Origin: an uncultured Enterobacterales bacterium
GTDB lineage: Bacteria > Pseudomonadota > Gammaproteobacteria > Enterobacterales > Enterobacteriaceae
Length of the DNA stretch: 64,000 nucleotides
Assembly: GCA_946478305.1 (NCBI GenBank)
Contig: CAMLBO010000012.1
Coordinates: forward strand, 1 to 64,000
Direction of reading: 5' to 3'
In this document: piece after piece, positions 21,935-34,672 of the stretch
Layout: each line of letters opens with the position of its first letter
How positions within the stretch are numbered: position 1 is the first letter of the stretch
Program-made: the position numbers and the translations under genes
Notes under the pieces: model-generated
Seen by the model: only the letters and a program-made list of their open reading frames with translations
What the model was told of the DNA's origin: nothing
The model's database searches: none

Positions 21935-22969
21935 ATGTTTTCCACTTCACGCATGAAGCTCGCGCTAATGGCGATAGCTTTTAGCTGCAGTTTTGCTCAT
22001 GCCGCCGCGCAACCGGCTGAGGCGCAAGCCCCTGGTACCCTCGCCGCCGCACAAATTCGCCATATCGCCACCTATTTCCCGGGGCGCATGGCTGGCAGTC
22101 CCGGTGAACTTATCGCCGCTGAGTACCTTAATCAATACTTCACCAAACTGGGTTATCAGAGTGATTTACGCGGTTTTGACACACGCTATCTCTATAGCAG
22201 CAAGGACGGCAAGCAAAGCTGGCATAGCGTGCACGCGACCTCAGCGATCGCCGCCCGCCCCGGTGAGGTACCGCAGCAGATTATTGTCATGGCACACTTT
22301 GATACTTATCTGCCACAAAGTGACGCAGATTCTGACCATAATCTGGGCGGCCTGACGCTGCAGGGGGTGGATGATAACGCCTCGGGCGTCGGCGTAATGC
22401 TGGAGCTGGCCGAGCAATTCAGCAAAGTGAAGACCCACTACAGTTTGCGTTTTGTTGCACTGAGCGCGCAGGAAACGGGTGCGCAGGGGGCAGAAGATTA
22501 TGTCCAGCGTATGTCGCCGGAAGAGAAGAAAAATACCTTGCTGGTGGTGAATCTGGACTCACTGATAGTCGGCGATAAACTCTATTTCAGCAGTGGCAAA
22601 AACACGTCCGCCGCTGTCACCAAGCTCACTCGCGACCGCGCCGTCAAATTAGCGCAACGTTATGGGATTGCCGCCGAAAGCTACGGCGGTAAAGAATGCT
22701 GCAACGGTATGCAGGCGCTGGACGACGCACATATCCCGCTACTGATGGTCAGCGCCACCAATTACACTCTCGGCAAGAAAGATGGCGTACAGCAACGTGC
22801 CGTCAGCGCACACTTTCCGCAAGGGACGTCGCGCCATCAGGGACAACTGGATAACCTGCAATATCTGGATCGCGTCCTGCCAGGGCGCATCGATAAACGC
22901 GCGAAAGAGAGTGTGAAGATTTTACTGCCATTGCTGAAGGAACTGGCAAAACCGGCCGGTGTTTTATAA
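21935..22969 (+). CDS. iap: Iap, secreted M28-family aminopeptidase
   Basis: Alkaline phosphatase isozyme conversion protein: removes the N-terminal Arg of periplasmic PhoA. Signal peptide of about 24 residues (LMAIAFSCSFAHAA). Di-zinc M28 ligand motifs: VMAHFDTY, GVDDNASGVG and SAQETGAQGAEDY. 344 residues (E. coli 345). In E. coli iap borders a CRISPR array; here it is followed directly by an ERIC element and cysH. Confidence 0.96.
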   Translation: MFSTSRMKLALMAIAFSCSFAHAAAQPAEAQAPGTLAAAQIRHIATYFPGRMAGSPGELIAAEYLNQYFTKLGYQSDLRGFDTRYLYSSKDGKQSWHSVHATSAIAARPGEVPQQIIVMAHFDTYLPQSDADSDHNLGGLTLQGVDDNASGVGVMLELAEQFSKVKTHYSLRFVALSAQETGAQGAEDYVQRMSPEEKKNTLLVVNLDSLIVGDKLYFSSGKNTSAAVTKLTRDRAVKLAQRYGIAAESYGGKECCNGMQALDDAHIPLLMVSATNYTLGKKDGVQQRAVSAHFPQGTSRHQGQLDNLQYLDRVLPGRIDKRAKESVKILLPLLKELAKPAGVL

Positions 22970-22990
22970 ACAGATTACAGAATCCCTTAA

Positions 22991-23105
22991 ATAATTCGAG
23001 GTGCAGACAGGCGGCAAGTAAACGCATCCCCGGGAGCATAGATAACTATGTGACCGGGGTAAGTGCGCGCAGCCAACGCATCTGCGGCTCGAAGTATGAC
23101 AGGGA
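22991..23105. repeat. ERIC-type intergenic repeat, near full length
   Basis: About 115 bases with nested inverted repeats. The outer arms TTCGAGGTGCAGA (22995-23007) and TCTGCGGCTCGAA (23081-23093) pair at 11 of 13 positions. Inner arms are CCCCGG/CCGGGG (23028-23033, 23054-23059) and CATAG/CTATG (23037-23041, 23046-23050). The core TATGTGACCGGGGTAAG matches the ERIC consensus core. It fills the iap-cysH gap between two convergent genes and may end both transcripts. Confidence 0.85.
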
Positions 23106-23106
23106 T

Positions 23107-23838
23107 TTATTCGTGCAGGCCGCACTCGCGTTTCAGACCAAAGAACCTTGTCTCTTCTTCGCTCATGCCCTCTTCCCACTTTTTGGTGGTATGCGTGTCA
23201 CCGACGGAGAGATAACCCTGCTCCCACAGCGGGTGATAGCTCAACCCGTTTTCTTTCAGATACTGGAAGATCTGGCGGTTATCCCAGTCGATGATAGGCA
23301 GGATTTTAAACACTCCGCGTTGTACTGCCAGCACCGGCAGATGCGCACGGCTGCCTGACTGTTCACGGCGCAACCCGGCGAACCAAGTCTGCGCACCGAG
23401 CGTTTTCAGCGCACGGTTCATCGGCTCGACTTTATTAATGTCGTTGTAGCGTTCGATCCCTTCAACACCCTGCTCCCACAGTTTGCCGTAGCGTGCTTCC
23501 TGCCAGGCAGGTGAGAGCTCCGCGCGGAATGTCTGCAGGTTGAGATTCAGTTGTTCAGTCAACTGGTCGATAAACTGATAGGTTTCAGGAAACAGATAAC
23601 CGGTATCGGTAAGGATCACGGGGATATCGGCTTTCTGACGCGTCACCAGATGCAGACATACCGCCGCCTGAATACCAAAACTGGATGAAAGAGCGAACTC
23701 GCCCGGCAAATTCTCCAGCGCCCAGCTAACGCGATCCTGCGCGGAAAGCTTTTCCAGTTGGCCATTAACTTCAGCCAGCGCCAGCGCCTGCCCGGATTTC
23801 GGCATTTCGTTTAGTTCAGCCAGAGTCAGTAAACTCAT
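23107..23838 (-). CDS. cysH: Phosphoadenylyl-sulfate (PAPS) reductase
   Basis: Thioredoxin-dependent reduction of PAPS to sulfite. PP-loop-like fold with [11 protein letters not shown] near residue 50, [13 protein letters not shown], and the C-terminal redox Cys in KRECGLHE. Start ATG 23838 (MSLLTLAEL) has GAAGGAGAG upstream; the longer open frame overlaps the cysI end and is not used. 243 residues (E. coli 244). Last gene of cysJIH. Confidence 0.98.
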   Translation of the reverse strand: MSLLTLAELNEMPKSGQALALAEVNGQLEKLSAQDRVSWALENLPGEFALSSSFGIQAAVCLHLVTRQKADIPVILTDTGYLFPETYQFIDQLTEQLNLNLQTFRAELSPAWQEARYGKLWEQGVEGIERYNDINKVEPMNRALKTLGAQTWFAGLRREQSGSRAHLPVLAVQRGVFKILPIIDWDNRQIFQYLKENGLSYHPLWEQGYLSVGDTHTTKKWEEGMSEEETRFFGLKRECGLHE

Positions 23839-23869
23839 ACACTCTCCTTCAGGTTGCGGTCGCGTACTG

Positions 23870-25621
23870 TTAGTCGTAAAAGTCGCGGGCCGGATCGAGT
23901 ACCGGACGCACGATCCCGGCACGGATCACGTAGTCGCCGAAACCTTCGTCTGTTTCGCGCTCTTTGGCCCAGCGCCCAACCAGTTCGTCGATGATGGTCA
24001 GGATCTCGATATCGGAAATGTTCTCGCGGTACATACGTGGAATGCGTGTTCCGGCACGGTTACCGCCCAAATGCAGGTTGTAGCGGTTCATCGCTTTACC
24101 CACTAAACCAATTTCGGCCAGCAGCGCACGGCCACAACCATTTGGACAGCCGGTAACACGCAGAACAATATGCTCTTTACCCACGCCATGGTTATGCATG
24201 ATGCCCTCAACCTTGGTGACAAACTCTGGCAGGAAGCGTTCAGCTTCGGCCATGGCCAGCGGGCAAGTTGGATAGGAAACACAGGCCATCGAGTTTTTGC
24301 GCTGCTCGGTAACGCCGTCGTCGATCAGGCCATGGCTGCGAGCCAGCGCTTCGATCGCGTCTTTGTCTTTCTCTGCAACTCCGGCAACGATCAGGTTCTG
24401 ATTAGCAGTAAGCCTGAAATCACCTTTGTGGATCTTAGCGATTTCTGCCAAACCGGTTTTCAGCGGTCTGCCGGGATAGTCCAGAATACGGCCGTTTTCT
24501 ATAAACAGCGTCAGGTGCCACTGGTTATCGATGCCCTTCACCCAGCCGATACGGTCACCGCGGCCGGTAAATTCGTAAGGGCGGACGTCAGCAAACTGAA
24601 TTCCTGCGCGCTTTTCCACTTCGGCTTTGAATACCGGAACACCAACGCGCTCCAGCGTGTATTTGGTTTTGGCATTTTTACGGTTGGTACGATTGCCCCA
24701 GTCGCGCTGAGTAGTCACCACCGCTTCGGCCACGGCCAGCGTGTTCTCAAGCGGAATGAAACCCAGTTCGCTGGCGGTGCGGGCGTAGGTTGCCTTATCG
24801 CCGTGGGCGATAGATAGCCCGCCGCCGACCAGCACGTTGAAGCCCACCAGTTTGCCGTTATCAGCGATCGCCACGAAGTTAAGATCGTTAGCATGCAGAT
24901 CCACGTCGTTTTGCGGCGGGATCACCACCGTGGTTTTAAATTTACGCGGCAGGTAGGTCGCCCCGAGGATTGGTTCCTCGTCGGTGGTTTCGACCTTCTC
25001 CTGATCCAGCCATACTTCGGCATAAGCCCGAGTGCGCGGCAGCAGATGTTCAGAAAGTTTCTTCGCCCACTCATAGGCTTCTCGGTGCAGCTCAGACTCC
25101 ACCGGGTTCGAGGTACATAGCACGTTACGGTTGACGTCGTTGGCTGTCGCCAGCGCATCCAGCCCCAGTTTGTTGAGCAGTTGATGCACCGGTTTTACGT
25201 TCGGTTTGAGGATGCCGTGGAACTGGAACGTCTGACGGTTGGTGATACGTATGCTGCCATAGAGAGTACTGTCATCGGCAAATTTGTCGATGCCCAGCCA
25301 CTGCGCAGGTGTCATCACCCCGCCCGGCAAACGGCAGCGCAGCATCATGGCATGGCGTGGCTCGAGTTTCTGCTCGGCGCGTTCGGCGCGGATATCCCGG
25401 TCATCCTGCTGGTACATGCCGTGGAATCGGATCAACAGGAAGTTGTCACCGTTGAAACCCCCGGTCAGGCCATCCTGCAAATCTTCAGTGATGGTACCGC
25501 GCAGGAAATTGCTCTCCTTTTTCAGACGCTCGGCATCGGTCAGCGGGGCATCGACCACTAATGGGCCAGGACCGGGGTTCAGTTCACTCCACAATTTATT
25601 GCTCATCATTTTTTCACTCAT
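23870..25621 (-). CDS. cysI: Sulfite reductase hemoprotein, beta subunit
   Basis: Six-electron reduction of sulfite to sulfide at a siroheme-4Fe4S centre. The cluster ligands are in [17 protein letters not shown] (C-X5-C) and [10 protein letters not shown] (C-X3-C), residues about 435-485. 583 residues, about 13 more than E. coli because of a longer N-terminus ([17 protein letters not shown]…). It is preceded by a 225-base ERIC-derived spacer after cysJ, unlike the adjacent cysJ-cysI of E. coli. Confidence 0.98.
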   Translation of the reverse strand: MSEKMMSNKLWSELNPGPGPLVVDAPLTDAERLKKESNFLRGTITEDLQDGLTGGFNGDNFLLIRFHGMYQQDDRDIRAERAEQKLEPRHAMMLRCRLPGGVMTPAQWLGIDKFADDSTLYGSIRITNRQTFQFHGILKPNVKPVHQLLNKLGLDALATANDVNRNVLCTSNPVESELHREAYEWAKKLSEHLLPRTRAYAEVWLDQEKVETTDEEPILGATYLPRKFKTTVVIPPQNDVDLHANDLNFVAIADNGKLVGFNVLVGGGLSIAHGDKATYARTASELGFIPLENTLAVAEAVVTTQRDWGNRTNRKNAKTKYTLERVGVPVFKAEVEKRAGIQFADVRPYEFTGRGDRIGWVKGIDNQWHLTLFIENGRILDYPGRPLKTGLAEIAKIHKGDFRLTANQNLIVAGVAEKDKDAIEALARSHGLIDDGVTEQRKNSMACVSYPTCPLAMAEAERFLPEFVTKVEGIMHNHGVGKEHIVLRVTGCPNGCGRALLAEIGLVGKAMNRYNLHLGGNRAGTRIPRMYRENISDIEILTIIDELVGRWAKERETDEGFGDYVIRAGIVRPVLDPARDFYD

Positions 25622-25627
25622 AACTTT

Positions 25628-25847
25628 ATGCCCAAAATCATTCAGATCACCTGGAGGCGCCTACTTTTGGCGCAGGCTGGCGGAAACTGAAGGACAAATT
25701 GGTTATAGCCAATTTGAACGGCGCTAGCGCCGGCCCGAAGAGTGAGCCTCAGAAATGAGGCCCATAATCCCGATGAGCTGACTCAAGTCAGTGATTCGGG
25801 TGATTGAAGGAAGCCAACACCCCTGCGATTTGAAGGAGACAGGGCAT
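25628..25847. repeat. ERIC-type repeat with internal insert, inside the cysJ-cysI operon
   Basis: Ends ATGCCC (25628) and GGGCAT (to 25847) are inverted; the right end touches the cysJ stop codon. Left and right ERIC parts (CCCAAAATCATTC; AGTCAGTGATTCGGGTGA; GAAGCCAACACC) flank about 110 extra bases. That insert has consecutive perfect hairpins: GCGCC/GGCGC (25657-25673), CAAATTGG/CCAATTTG (25695-25716), a 14-base palindrome CGGCGCTAGCGCCG (25719-25732) and GCCTC/GAGGC (25746-25761). TGACT/AGTCA (25779-25790) follows. All would be in the cysJ-cysI transcript. Confidence 0.8.
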
Positions 25848-27649
25848 TAGTAAACGTCGCGCTGGTAGCGGCGGTCCTGGCGTAGCTCGCTTAGGTATTC
25901 GTCAGCGGTTTCCAGATCCATCGAACCCTGCTCTGCAATGATTTCCAGCAGAACCTGCTCGACATCTTTCGCCATGCGGTTTGCATCACCACACACATAG
26001 ATGTGCGCACCGTCCTGTAACCATTGCCAGACTTCGGCTCCGCGTTCGCGCAGCTTGTCCTGAACGTAGATTTTTTCAGGCTGATCGCGGGACCAGGCCA
26101 ATGAGATATTCGTCAACAGGCCATCTTTAACGTAGCGCTGCCACTCCACCTGATACAAGAAATCATCGGTAAAATGCGGGTTGCCGAAGAACAGCCAGTT
26201 CTTCCCGCGGGCGCCGTCGTTTTCGCGCTGCTGCATAAAAGCGCGGAAGGGAGCAATGCCAGTTCCCGGACCAATCATAATCACCGGCGTCTCCGGGCTG
26301 GCAGGCAGGCGGAAATTGTCGTTGTGTTCGATAAACACCCGCACCTCACCATCTTCTTCCAGACGGTCGGCCAGATAGCCTGATGCACCACCGCTGCGGG
26401 CGCGGCCATCAATCTCATAGCGTACCGCACCCACGGTGATATGCACTTCAGATTCGGTTTCAGCCTGTGACGACGCAATGGAGTAAAGACGCGGCGTCAG
26501 CGGGCGCAGCAGATCAATCAACTGCTGCGCGTCCAGTTCGGTCGGCGCCTGACGCACCATATCGACGAAAGGCGTGTTTTGCGCAAATTGTTGCAGCGCC
26601 GGCTTGTCTGACAGCAAAGGGGTCAGTGTCTCATCGCGGCACAGCGCGGCATATTTTTCGACAATCGGCGTGGTGTTCTGTGTCAGCTCGATGTGGCTTT
26701 GCAATGCGTCACTCAGCGTGAGCGTTTTACCGTTTACCTCAACCGGCTCATCGCCTTTCAGCCACAGCAGTTCGACCAGCTCCTGCACCAGCGCCGGGCA
26801 GTTTTCAAACCAGACGCCGAGGGCATCCCCCGGCTGATAGCGCAAGCCGGAATCCCCCAGATCAATCTCAATATGGCGAACGTCTTTGTCTGAATCGCGG
26901 CCGGTGATTTTCTGGTTCACGGAGAGCAGCGCGGTCAGCGGCTGCTCTTTAGTATAGGGGCTGCTGTCAATTTGATTGACTGCACCCGCCAGTGTTGCAG
27001 CCGGCTGACCAGAGGTATCCGCAGGCACGCGTTGCCTGAGCACTTCCACAACCTGCTTACGCCAGGCCTCGGCTTGTGCATGATACTCAACGTCGGCGTC
27101 CACGCGCGCCAGCAGGCGCTCTGCGCCCAGTTCTGCCAGGCGGTTATCAAAGTCTTTACCCGCCTGGCAGAAGAATTCGTAAGAGGTATCGCCAAGTGCA
27201 AATACTGCAAAGGCGGTCTCTTTCATCTGCGGGGCTTTTTTAGATTGCAGGAATTTATGCAGGGCGACCGCTTCTTCCGCCTGTTCCCCCTCCCCCTGAG
27301 TGGATGCCACAATCAGCAGCAGTTTTTCCTGACCGATTTGCTTGAACTTATAATCACCGGCATTAATCAGGTTAACGTTCAGCTTTGCGGCGACCAAATC
27401 GTCGCGCAACTGCTCCGCCAGCCGACGTGCATTGCCGGTCTGAGAGGCCGAGATCAGGGTGATCGATGCGGCGGTTGCCGCAGGCGCACTGGCTGGAATG
27501 ATACCGGGCTGCTGATTAACCATTCCCCAGAAATAACCGGAAAGCCAGGCCAGCTGCGTGGGCGAGTAATCACCAATCGTCGATTGGAGGCGGGCCAGTT
27601 GCTCCGCCGTCAGAGGTAGCATAGAAGTAGGAGGAGCCTGAGTCGTCAT
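25847..27649 (-). CDS. cysJ: Sulfite reductase flavoprotein, alpha subunit
   Basis: Passes electrons from NADPH through FAD and FMN to CysI. Flavodoxin-like FMN domain about residues 60-200 ([18 protein letters not shown]), connecting/FAD domain (RLYSIASSQ near 385), NADPH domain ([19 protein letters not shown], and C-terminal DRRYQRDVY). I start at ATG 27649 (MTTQAPPTS), matching the family; the frame remains open 31 codons upstream. 600 residues (E. coli 599). First gene of cysJIH. The non-coding 250 bases upstream are AT-rich and should hold the CysB-dependent promoter. Confidence 0.98.
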   Translation of the reverse strand: MTTQAPPTSMLPLTAEQLARLQSTIGDYSPTQLAWLSGYFWGMVNQQPGIIPASAPAATAASITLISASQTGNARRLAEQLRDDLVAAKLNVNLINAGDYKFKQIGQEKLLLIVASTQGEGEQAEEAVALHKFLQSKKAPQMKETAFAVFALGDTSYEFFCQAGKDFDNRLAELGAERLLARVDADVEYHAQAEAWRKQVVEVLRQRVPADTSGQPAATLAGAVNQIDSSPYTKEQPLTALLSVNQKITGRDSDKDVRHIEIDLGDSGLRYQPGDALGVWFENCPALVQELVELLWLKGDEPVEVNGKTLTLSDALQSHIELTQNTTPIVEKYAALCRDETLTPLLSDKPALQQFAQNTPFVDMVRQAPTELDAQQLIDLLRPLTPRLYSIASSQAETESEVHITVGAVRYEIDGRARSGGASGYLADRLEEDGEVRVFIEHNDNFRLPASPETPVIMIGPGTGIAPFRAFMQQRENDGARGKNWLFFGNPHFTDDFLYQVEWQRYVKDGLLTNISLAWSRDQPEKIYVQDKLRERGAEVWQWLQDGAHIYVCGDANRMAKDVEQVLLEIIAEQGSMDLETADEYLSELRQDRRYQRDVY

Positions 27650-27902
27650 CGCGGTACGAATTCCCTTATGCAAAAGCCAGTCGTCTGTCCGGCCAACACA
27701 GGCCTGGAGAGTTTGTAAGGTTAACCAGCCGGATGATAACAATTAAAGAAGTGATGGAAATAATAAATAACCAAAATGACTAAGTGGTTTTAGAGATAGG
27801 AATAACCTGTAAAAGTGGTAAGAATATTTTTTTATCTTACTGAAATGGTTATCAAAATATCTGTCATGGTGCGAATCATGCAAAACTGCCTGTTATATAA
27901 AG

Positions 27903-27924
27903 AAAAACCCCGCCGCAACGGGGT
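27903..27924 (-). terminator. Terminator of the alpha/beta hydrolase gene
   Basis: ACCCCG/CGGGGT stem (27907-27912, 27919-27924) with a 6-base loop followed on the minus strand by TTTTTCTTT, 21 bases after the hydrolase stop. Confidence 0.8.
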
Positions 27925-27944
27925 CAAAATTATTTATTACACGC

Positions 27945-28937
27945 TTAAAGGTGGAATTCACCGTGTTGTTCAAACCAGGCAAACTGTCCGGCAGCAAACA
28001 CCGACATTTTACTGCCGCTATGGCCGATATCCGGCAGGTCCATAAAGTGCCAGTTGAACGGCGTATTGTTCTGCTCTGCGCGCTGCTGCGAAGTGGTGAA
28101 GTAGCTCTCTGCACGTTCAAGACGGTTACTGCCCTGGGCCATCGCCTGTTTGGAACGGCGCAACAGATGGTTCTCCGGATCATCGTCTTCGCTGCCGACG
28201 GCAATCAACATCGGCTTGGCAAAGTAACTGGCCAACTGCTGCTGACTGACAGGCACCGGTGATTCGCGTAAACCATATGGCCAGTGCTGATCGGTATCCG
28301 GTAAGGTCCACCAGCCTGCCGCTGCGCAGACCGCCGCTTTTACCTGTGGCTGCGGTAACAGGGTCAACATTCGGTGAACAAACTGACAGCCAGCGCTGTT
28401 GCCGAACAGATAATATTGCTGCTGGCTGGTGATGCCCTGTTTCTGCATCTGGCTGAAGAGCGTATCCACAATAGTGAATGCCCACTGGGAAGCGGGTAAT
28501 TTACGATGGGTTTTGGCATCCACCAGATTGCCGAGGTTATAACCTGCCGCACCGGGGAAATCCTGCTCGCTAAAGCGCGGAACGATCACCCGCAAATGGT
28601 ATTGATCTGCGACGGTCATCCAGTCATTGCGATAGGTTGCCGCATTGCGATCAACGCCGGTCATCACGATAACGATCGGCGTTGTGGCATCTGCACCTAC
28701 CGGCTGATAACTAAAGACTTCCAGACTCTTCTTCCCCTGCGCCAGAGGAAGTCGAAAACTCCCGGATCCTGGAGGGAAAGTCAGGGCAGCGGATTGAGCA
28801 GGAAGAGTCGTTTTGGTGGCTTTCACGTCAACACTGGCTGCTGCCGTTTTAGGCGCAACCGTCGGCGGCAGGGTTTCTGCACTGACGCCCGCAGAGAAAA
28901 GCACTGATAATATGGCCCAACGCAGCACAGTAATCAT
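27945..28937 (-). CDS. Secreted alpha/beta-hydrolase of unknown substrate
   Basis: 330 residues with an N-terminal signal peptide (about 20 residues, ending SAGVSAE) and a Thr/Ala/Pro-rich linker to about residue 55. An alpha/beta-hydrolase fold of the PHB-depolymerase/esterase type follows. The nucleophile elbow is GNSAG near residue 181, a likely acid is in GSEDDDPEN near 263, and the likely histidine is in DIGHSG near 310. MTGVDRNAATYRNDW suggests an oxyanion region. It probably acts in the periplasm. It has its own terminator and sits between cysJ and queD, where E. coli has other accessory genes. Substrate cannot be told from sequence. Confidence 0.8.
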   Translation of the reverse strand: MITVLRWAILSVLFSAGVSAETLPPTVAPKTAAASVDVKATKTTLPAQSAALTFPPGSGSFRLPLAQGKKSLEVFSYQPVGADATTPIVIVMTGVDRNAATYRNDWMTVADQYHLRVIVPRFSEQDFPGAAGYNLGNLVDAKTHRKLPASQWAFTIVDTLFSQMQKQGITSQQQYYLFGNSAGCQFVHRMLTLLPQPQVKAAVCAAAGWWTLPDTDQHWPYGLRESPVPVSQQQLASYFAKPMLIAVGSEDDDPENHLLRRSKQAMAQGSNRLERAESYFTTSQQRAEQNNTPFNWHFMDLPDIGHSGSKMSVFAAGQFAWFEQHGEFHL

Positions 28938-29040
28938 TATTCACTCAAGAGGTTAGTCTCACTGGGGTCACTTTAAGCCAGTGAAACGGGCTGAGTAAAG
29001 CAGTGGTTGGTAACGCCTTGTACAGACCCAGGCTTCTTAA

Positions 29041-29077
29041 TATACCCACATCATTCTCTTTGCAGGATGAAGGGTAT
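29041..29077. repeat. Miniature ERIC remnant
   Basis: ATACCC (29042-29047) and GGGTAT (29072-29077) flank CATTC and GGATGA, the two outer ends of the ERIC elements joined without the middle. It lies upstream of queD. Confidence 0.5.
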
Positions 29078-29139
29078 TCGTGGCGTGAAGGGCCGATATC
29101 CGCTACTATGCCGCGTTTTTTGAGCAATGAGAAAGCGCC

Positions 29140-29499
29140 ATGACCACCACACTATTTAAAGATTTCCAGTTCGAAGCCGCGCACCATTTACCAAATGTGC
29201 CAGCAGGCCACAAATGCGGCCGTCTGCATGGGCACTCTTTCACCGTGCGTATTGAAATTACAGGTGAAGTGGATCCGCATACCGGTTGGGTGATGGATTT
29301 TGCCGATCTGAAGGCCGCGTTCAATCCGACTCTGGATCGTCTGGATCACTATAATCTGAACGATATTCCCGGATTAGAAAACCCGACCAGCGAAGTGCTG
29401 GCCGAGTGGATCTGGAATGAGATGAAGCCGAAGTTACCTTTGCTTTCCGCCGTGCGCGTAAAAGAGACCTGCACAGCGGGTTGCGTCTATAAAGGCTGA
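29140..29499 (+). CDS. queD: 6-carboxy-5,6,7,8-tetrahydropterin synthase QueD
   Basis: Second step of queuosine/preQ0 synthesis, converting dihydroneopterin triphosphate to carboxytetrahydropterin. Zinc histidines are in AAHHLP (H15/H16) and RLHGHSF (H30, H32); the catalytic Cys is C26 in [10 protein letters not shown]. 119 residues, near the E. coli 121. It converges on queE, the next enzyme of the pathway, 71 bases away. Confidence 0.97.
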   Translation: MTTTLFKDFQFEAAHHLPNVPAGHKCGRLHGHSFTVRIEITGEVDPHTGWVMDFADLKAAFNPTLDRLDHYNLNDIPGLENPTSEVLAEWIWNEMKPKLPLLSAVRVKETCTAGCVYKG

Positions 29500-29508
29500 T
29501 GCAGGGAG

Positions 29509-29571
29509 CCCAAAATCATTCGCGCTATATCAAGGCGGTCGATGCCGAAATAGCGCGAAAGATGGAAGGAT
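29509..29571. repeat. Shortened ERIC-type element between queD and queE
   Basis: The ends CCAAAATCATTCGCGC and GATGGAAGGA match ERIC termini. A perfect 10-base inverted repeat TTCGCGCTAT (29519-29528)/ATAGCGCGAA (29550-29559) lies within. It spans nearly the whole gap between convergent queD and queE and could serve both as a terminator. Confidence 0.65.
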
Positions 29572-30242
29572 CAGGCGATGTTTAGGTACTTATGGGTCTG
29601 CATGGAAAGCCGCCAGTTTTTTGCAATGCAGGTCGCAATGCACAATTTGGTGGCGTCTTCTTTTTGGCTGATCGGCTGCAAAGCAATAATTCGCGCTTTT
29701 TCATCGGTCAGCGTCGCAAGCAGCGCTTCGAGCGCGTCAATATCACGCTGACGTGCCACCGGATGTTTTACTTCATCAGCACGTTTCAGCGCCTGCGGCA
29801 GGATGTCGTAACCACCGCGCATATTCACTTTCGGCGAGACGGTTACCCAGGTGTTCACCGAGCAGCGTACTTCGTGCGTTCCGCTGGTTTCGATCTGACC
29901 GCTAAAACCGTTCTTTTCCAACAATGACGTCAGTTCTGTCAGATCGTAAATGCACGGCTCACCGCCGGTGATCACCACGTGGCGCGCGGTATAACCCTGC
30001 TGTCCAATAATTTGCAGTAACTGTTCAGCCGTGGCGTTGCCCCAGGCATCGCTCTCTTCGGTTTTGACCAGAATGCGCTGCACGTCGACTTCCCGATCGG
30101 CAATTTTGTCCCAGGTATGTTTGGTATCACACCAGCTGCAACCCACAGGGCAGCCTTGCAGGCGAATAAAAATGGCCGGCACACCGGTAAAATAGCCTTC
30201 CCCTTGCAGGGTTTCGAACATTTCATTAATCGGGTACTGCAT
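29571..30242 (-). CDS. queE: 7-carboxy-7-deazaguanine synthase QueE
   Basis: Radical-SAM enzyme of queuosine synthesis. The CX3CX2C cluster motif is C31-PVG-C35-SW-C38, as in E. coli QueE. TLQGEGYFTGVPA at the N-terminus and VITGGEPCIYDL near residue 80 are family hallmarks. Start ATG 30242 (MQYPINEMF) chosen by alignment; upstream open codons are not conserved. 223 residues as in E. coli. Confidence 0.98.
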   Translation of the reverse strand: MQYPINEMFETLQGEGYFTGVPAIFIRLQGCPVGCSWCDTKHTWDKIADREVDVQRILVKTEESDAWGNATAEQLLQIIGQQGYTARHVVITGGEPCIYDLTELTSLLEKNGFSGQIETSGTHEVRCSVNTWVTVSPKVNMRGGYDILPQALKRADEVKHPVARQRDIDALEALLATLTDEKARIIALQPISQKEDATKLCIATCIAKNWRLSMQTHKYLNIA

Positions 30243-30360
30243 GGTTTTCTCAGTCATCTCTAAAAAATCAGCGCGCATTATCACAGATAAGGTCTGTCAG
30301 ACCAAACTGATGCTGTAAATGAGTATGGCAGAATAAGGGAATGCCTGATTTCAGACGTAA

Positions 30361-30384
30361 AAAAACCCGCCGTAGCGGGTTTTT
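30361..30384 (-). terminator. eno terminator
   Basis: AAAAACCCGC (30361-30370)/GCGGGTTTTT (30375-30384), perfect 10-base stem with a 4-base loop, 25 bases past the eno stop. Confidence 0.93.
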
Positions 30385-30408
30385 CAGAAAGTGTTAACAG
30401 CGCAGTAA

Positions 30409-31737
<1,329 letters not shown>

Positions 31738-31792
31738 CTAAAGCTTCAGACAAACAACATGCCACCTGGGTGACAGGTTGCTTCCCCTATAT

Positions 31793-33777
<1,985 letters not shown>

Positions 33778-34593
33778 TTATTGTTTAACGGTTTCGCCTT
33801 TCTTTACCTGTTGCCACGCCTCTTCCATCTGATCGAGGGTCGCCTGTTCCATGGTCAGCTCCTGCTCACGGATAATCTGCTCCACCTGACGGAAACGGCG
33901 CTCGAACTTACGGTTAGCCGCCTGTAAGGCATCCTCGGCTTTATGCCCGAGGTGGCGCGAAAGATTGACGGTGGCGAATAGGAGGTCACCGATCTCCTCA
34001 CCCAATTTTTCTTCATCGACTACGGCCTGTTTAGCCTCGAACATCACTTCGTCGATCTCTTCGTATACTTTGTCCAGCACCGGGCCAAGGGTGGTCCAGT
34101 CAAAACCCACGTTGGCACAACGCTTCTGAATTTTGTGTGCTTTCATCAGGGCAGGCAGTGCTGAGGGAATGTCATCCAGGGCCGAATGCAGGGATTTGTC
34201 TGCTCGCTCCAGTGCTTTGCGTGCTTCCCACTTCACCAGCACGTCCTGACTGCTGGCCTCTTTCGACCAAGCCACCTCACCACCGAAAATCTGCGGATGG
34301 CGACGTTCGAGCTTGTCGGAAATGGCATTGCAAATGTCGTCGAACTCAAACAACCCCTGCTCGCTGCCCATCTGGGCGTAAAACACCACCTGAAACATCA
34401 AATCGCCCAGTTCATCACGCACATCGTCGTAATCCTTGCGGACAATGGCATCCAGTACTTCGTATGTCTCTTCCAAAGTATAAGGGGCAATGGTGGCAAA
34501 GGTTTGCTCTTTGTCCCACGGGCACCCGGCGATGGGGTCGCGCAGGGTTTTCATGATGCTAAGCAGGCGTTGGAGAGCTGAAGTTGACGTCAT
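33778..34593 (-). CDS. mazG: Nucleoside triphosphate pyrophosphohydrolase MazG
   Basis: Hydrolyses NTPs and dNTPs to monophosphates and limits ppGpp effects in starvation. Two tandem MazG domains: the first with LEETYEVLDAI near residue 40 and RDELGDLMFQVVFY, the second with EIDEVMFEAKQ and EEIGDLLFATVNL near 190. 271 residues (E. coli 263). 79 bases downstream of relA, as in E. coli, but without mazEF between them. Confidence 0.98.
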   Translation of the reverse strand: MTSTSALQRLLSIMKTLRDPIAGCPWDKEQTFATIAPYTLEETYEVLDAIVRKDYDDVRDELGDLMFQVVFYAQMGSEQGLFEFDDICNAISDKLERRHPQIFGGEVAWSKEASSQDVLVKWEARKALERADKSLHSALDDIPSALPALMKAHKIQKRCANVGFDWTTLGPVLDKVYEEIDEVMFEAKQAVVDEEKLGEEIGDLLFATVNLSRHLGHKAEDALQAANRKFERRFRQVEQIIREQELTMEQATLDQMEEAWQQVKKGETVKQ

Positions 34594-34628
34594 AACCCAT
34601 ATCCATTTAAAAAATTATTGAGACAAAG

Positions 34629-34657
34629 AAAAAAGAAAGGCCCGACTGGCGGGCCTT
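34629..34657 (-). terminator. relA terminator
   Basis: AAGGCCCG (34637-34644)/CGGGCCTT (34650-34657) with a 5-base loop, followed on the minus strand by TTTCTTTTTTC. Lies between relA and mazG, so mazG probably has its own promoter or depends on read-through. Confidence 0.88.
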
Positions 34658-34672
34658 ACAAATGAATGCGAC

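Noticed and set aside
23000..23106. Possible CRISPR repeat-spacer unit beside iap
   Set aside because: Only one element is present, its arms form the nested ERIC palindrome, and there is no regularly spaced repeat.
27815..28045. Small plus-strand frame upstream of cysJ
   Set aside because: It crosses the hydrolase terminator and the 3' end of the hydrolase gene; no family features.
28938..29139. Possible preQ1 riboswitch before queD
   Set aside because: I could not find the short conserved aptamer hairpin and A-rich tail; the region shows only a mini-ERIC.
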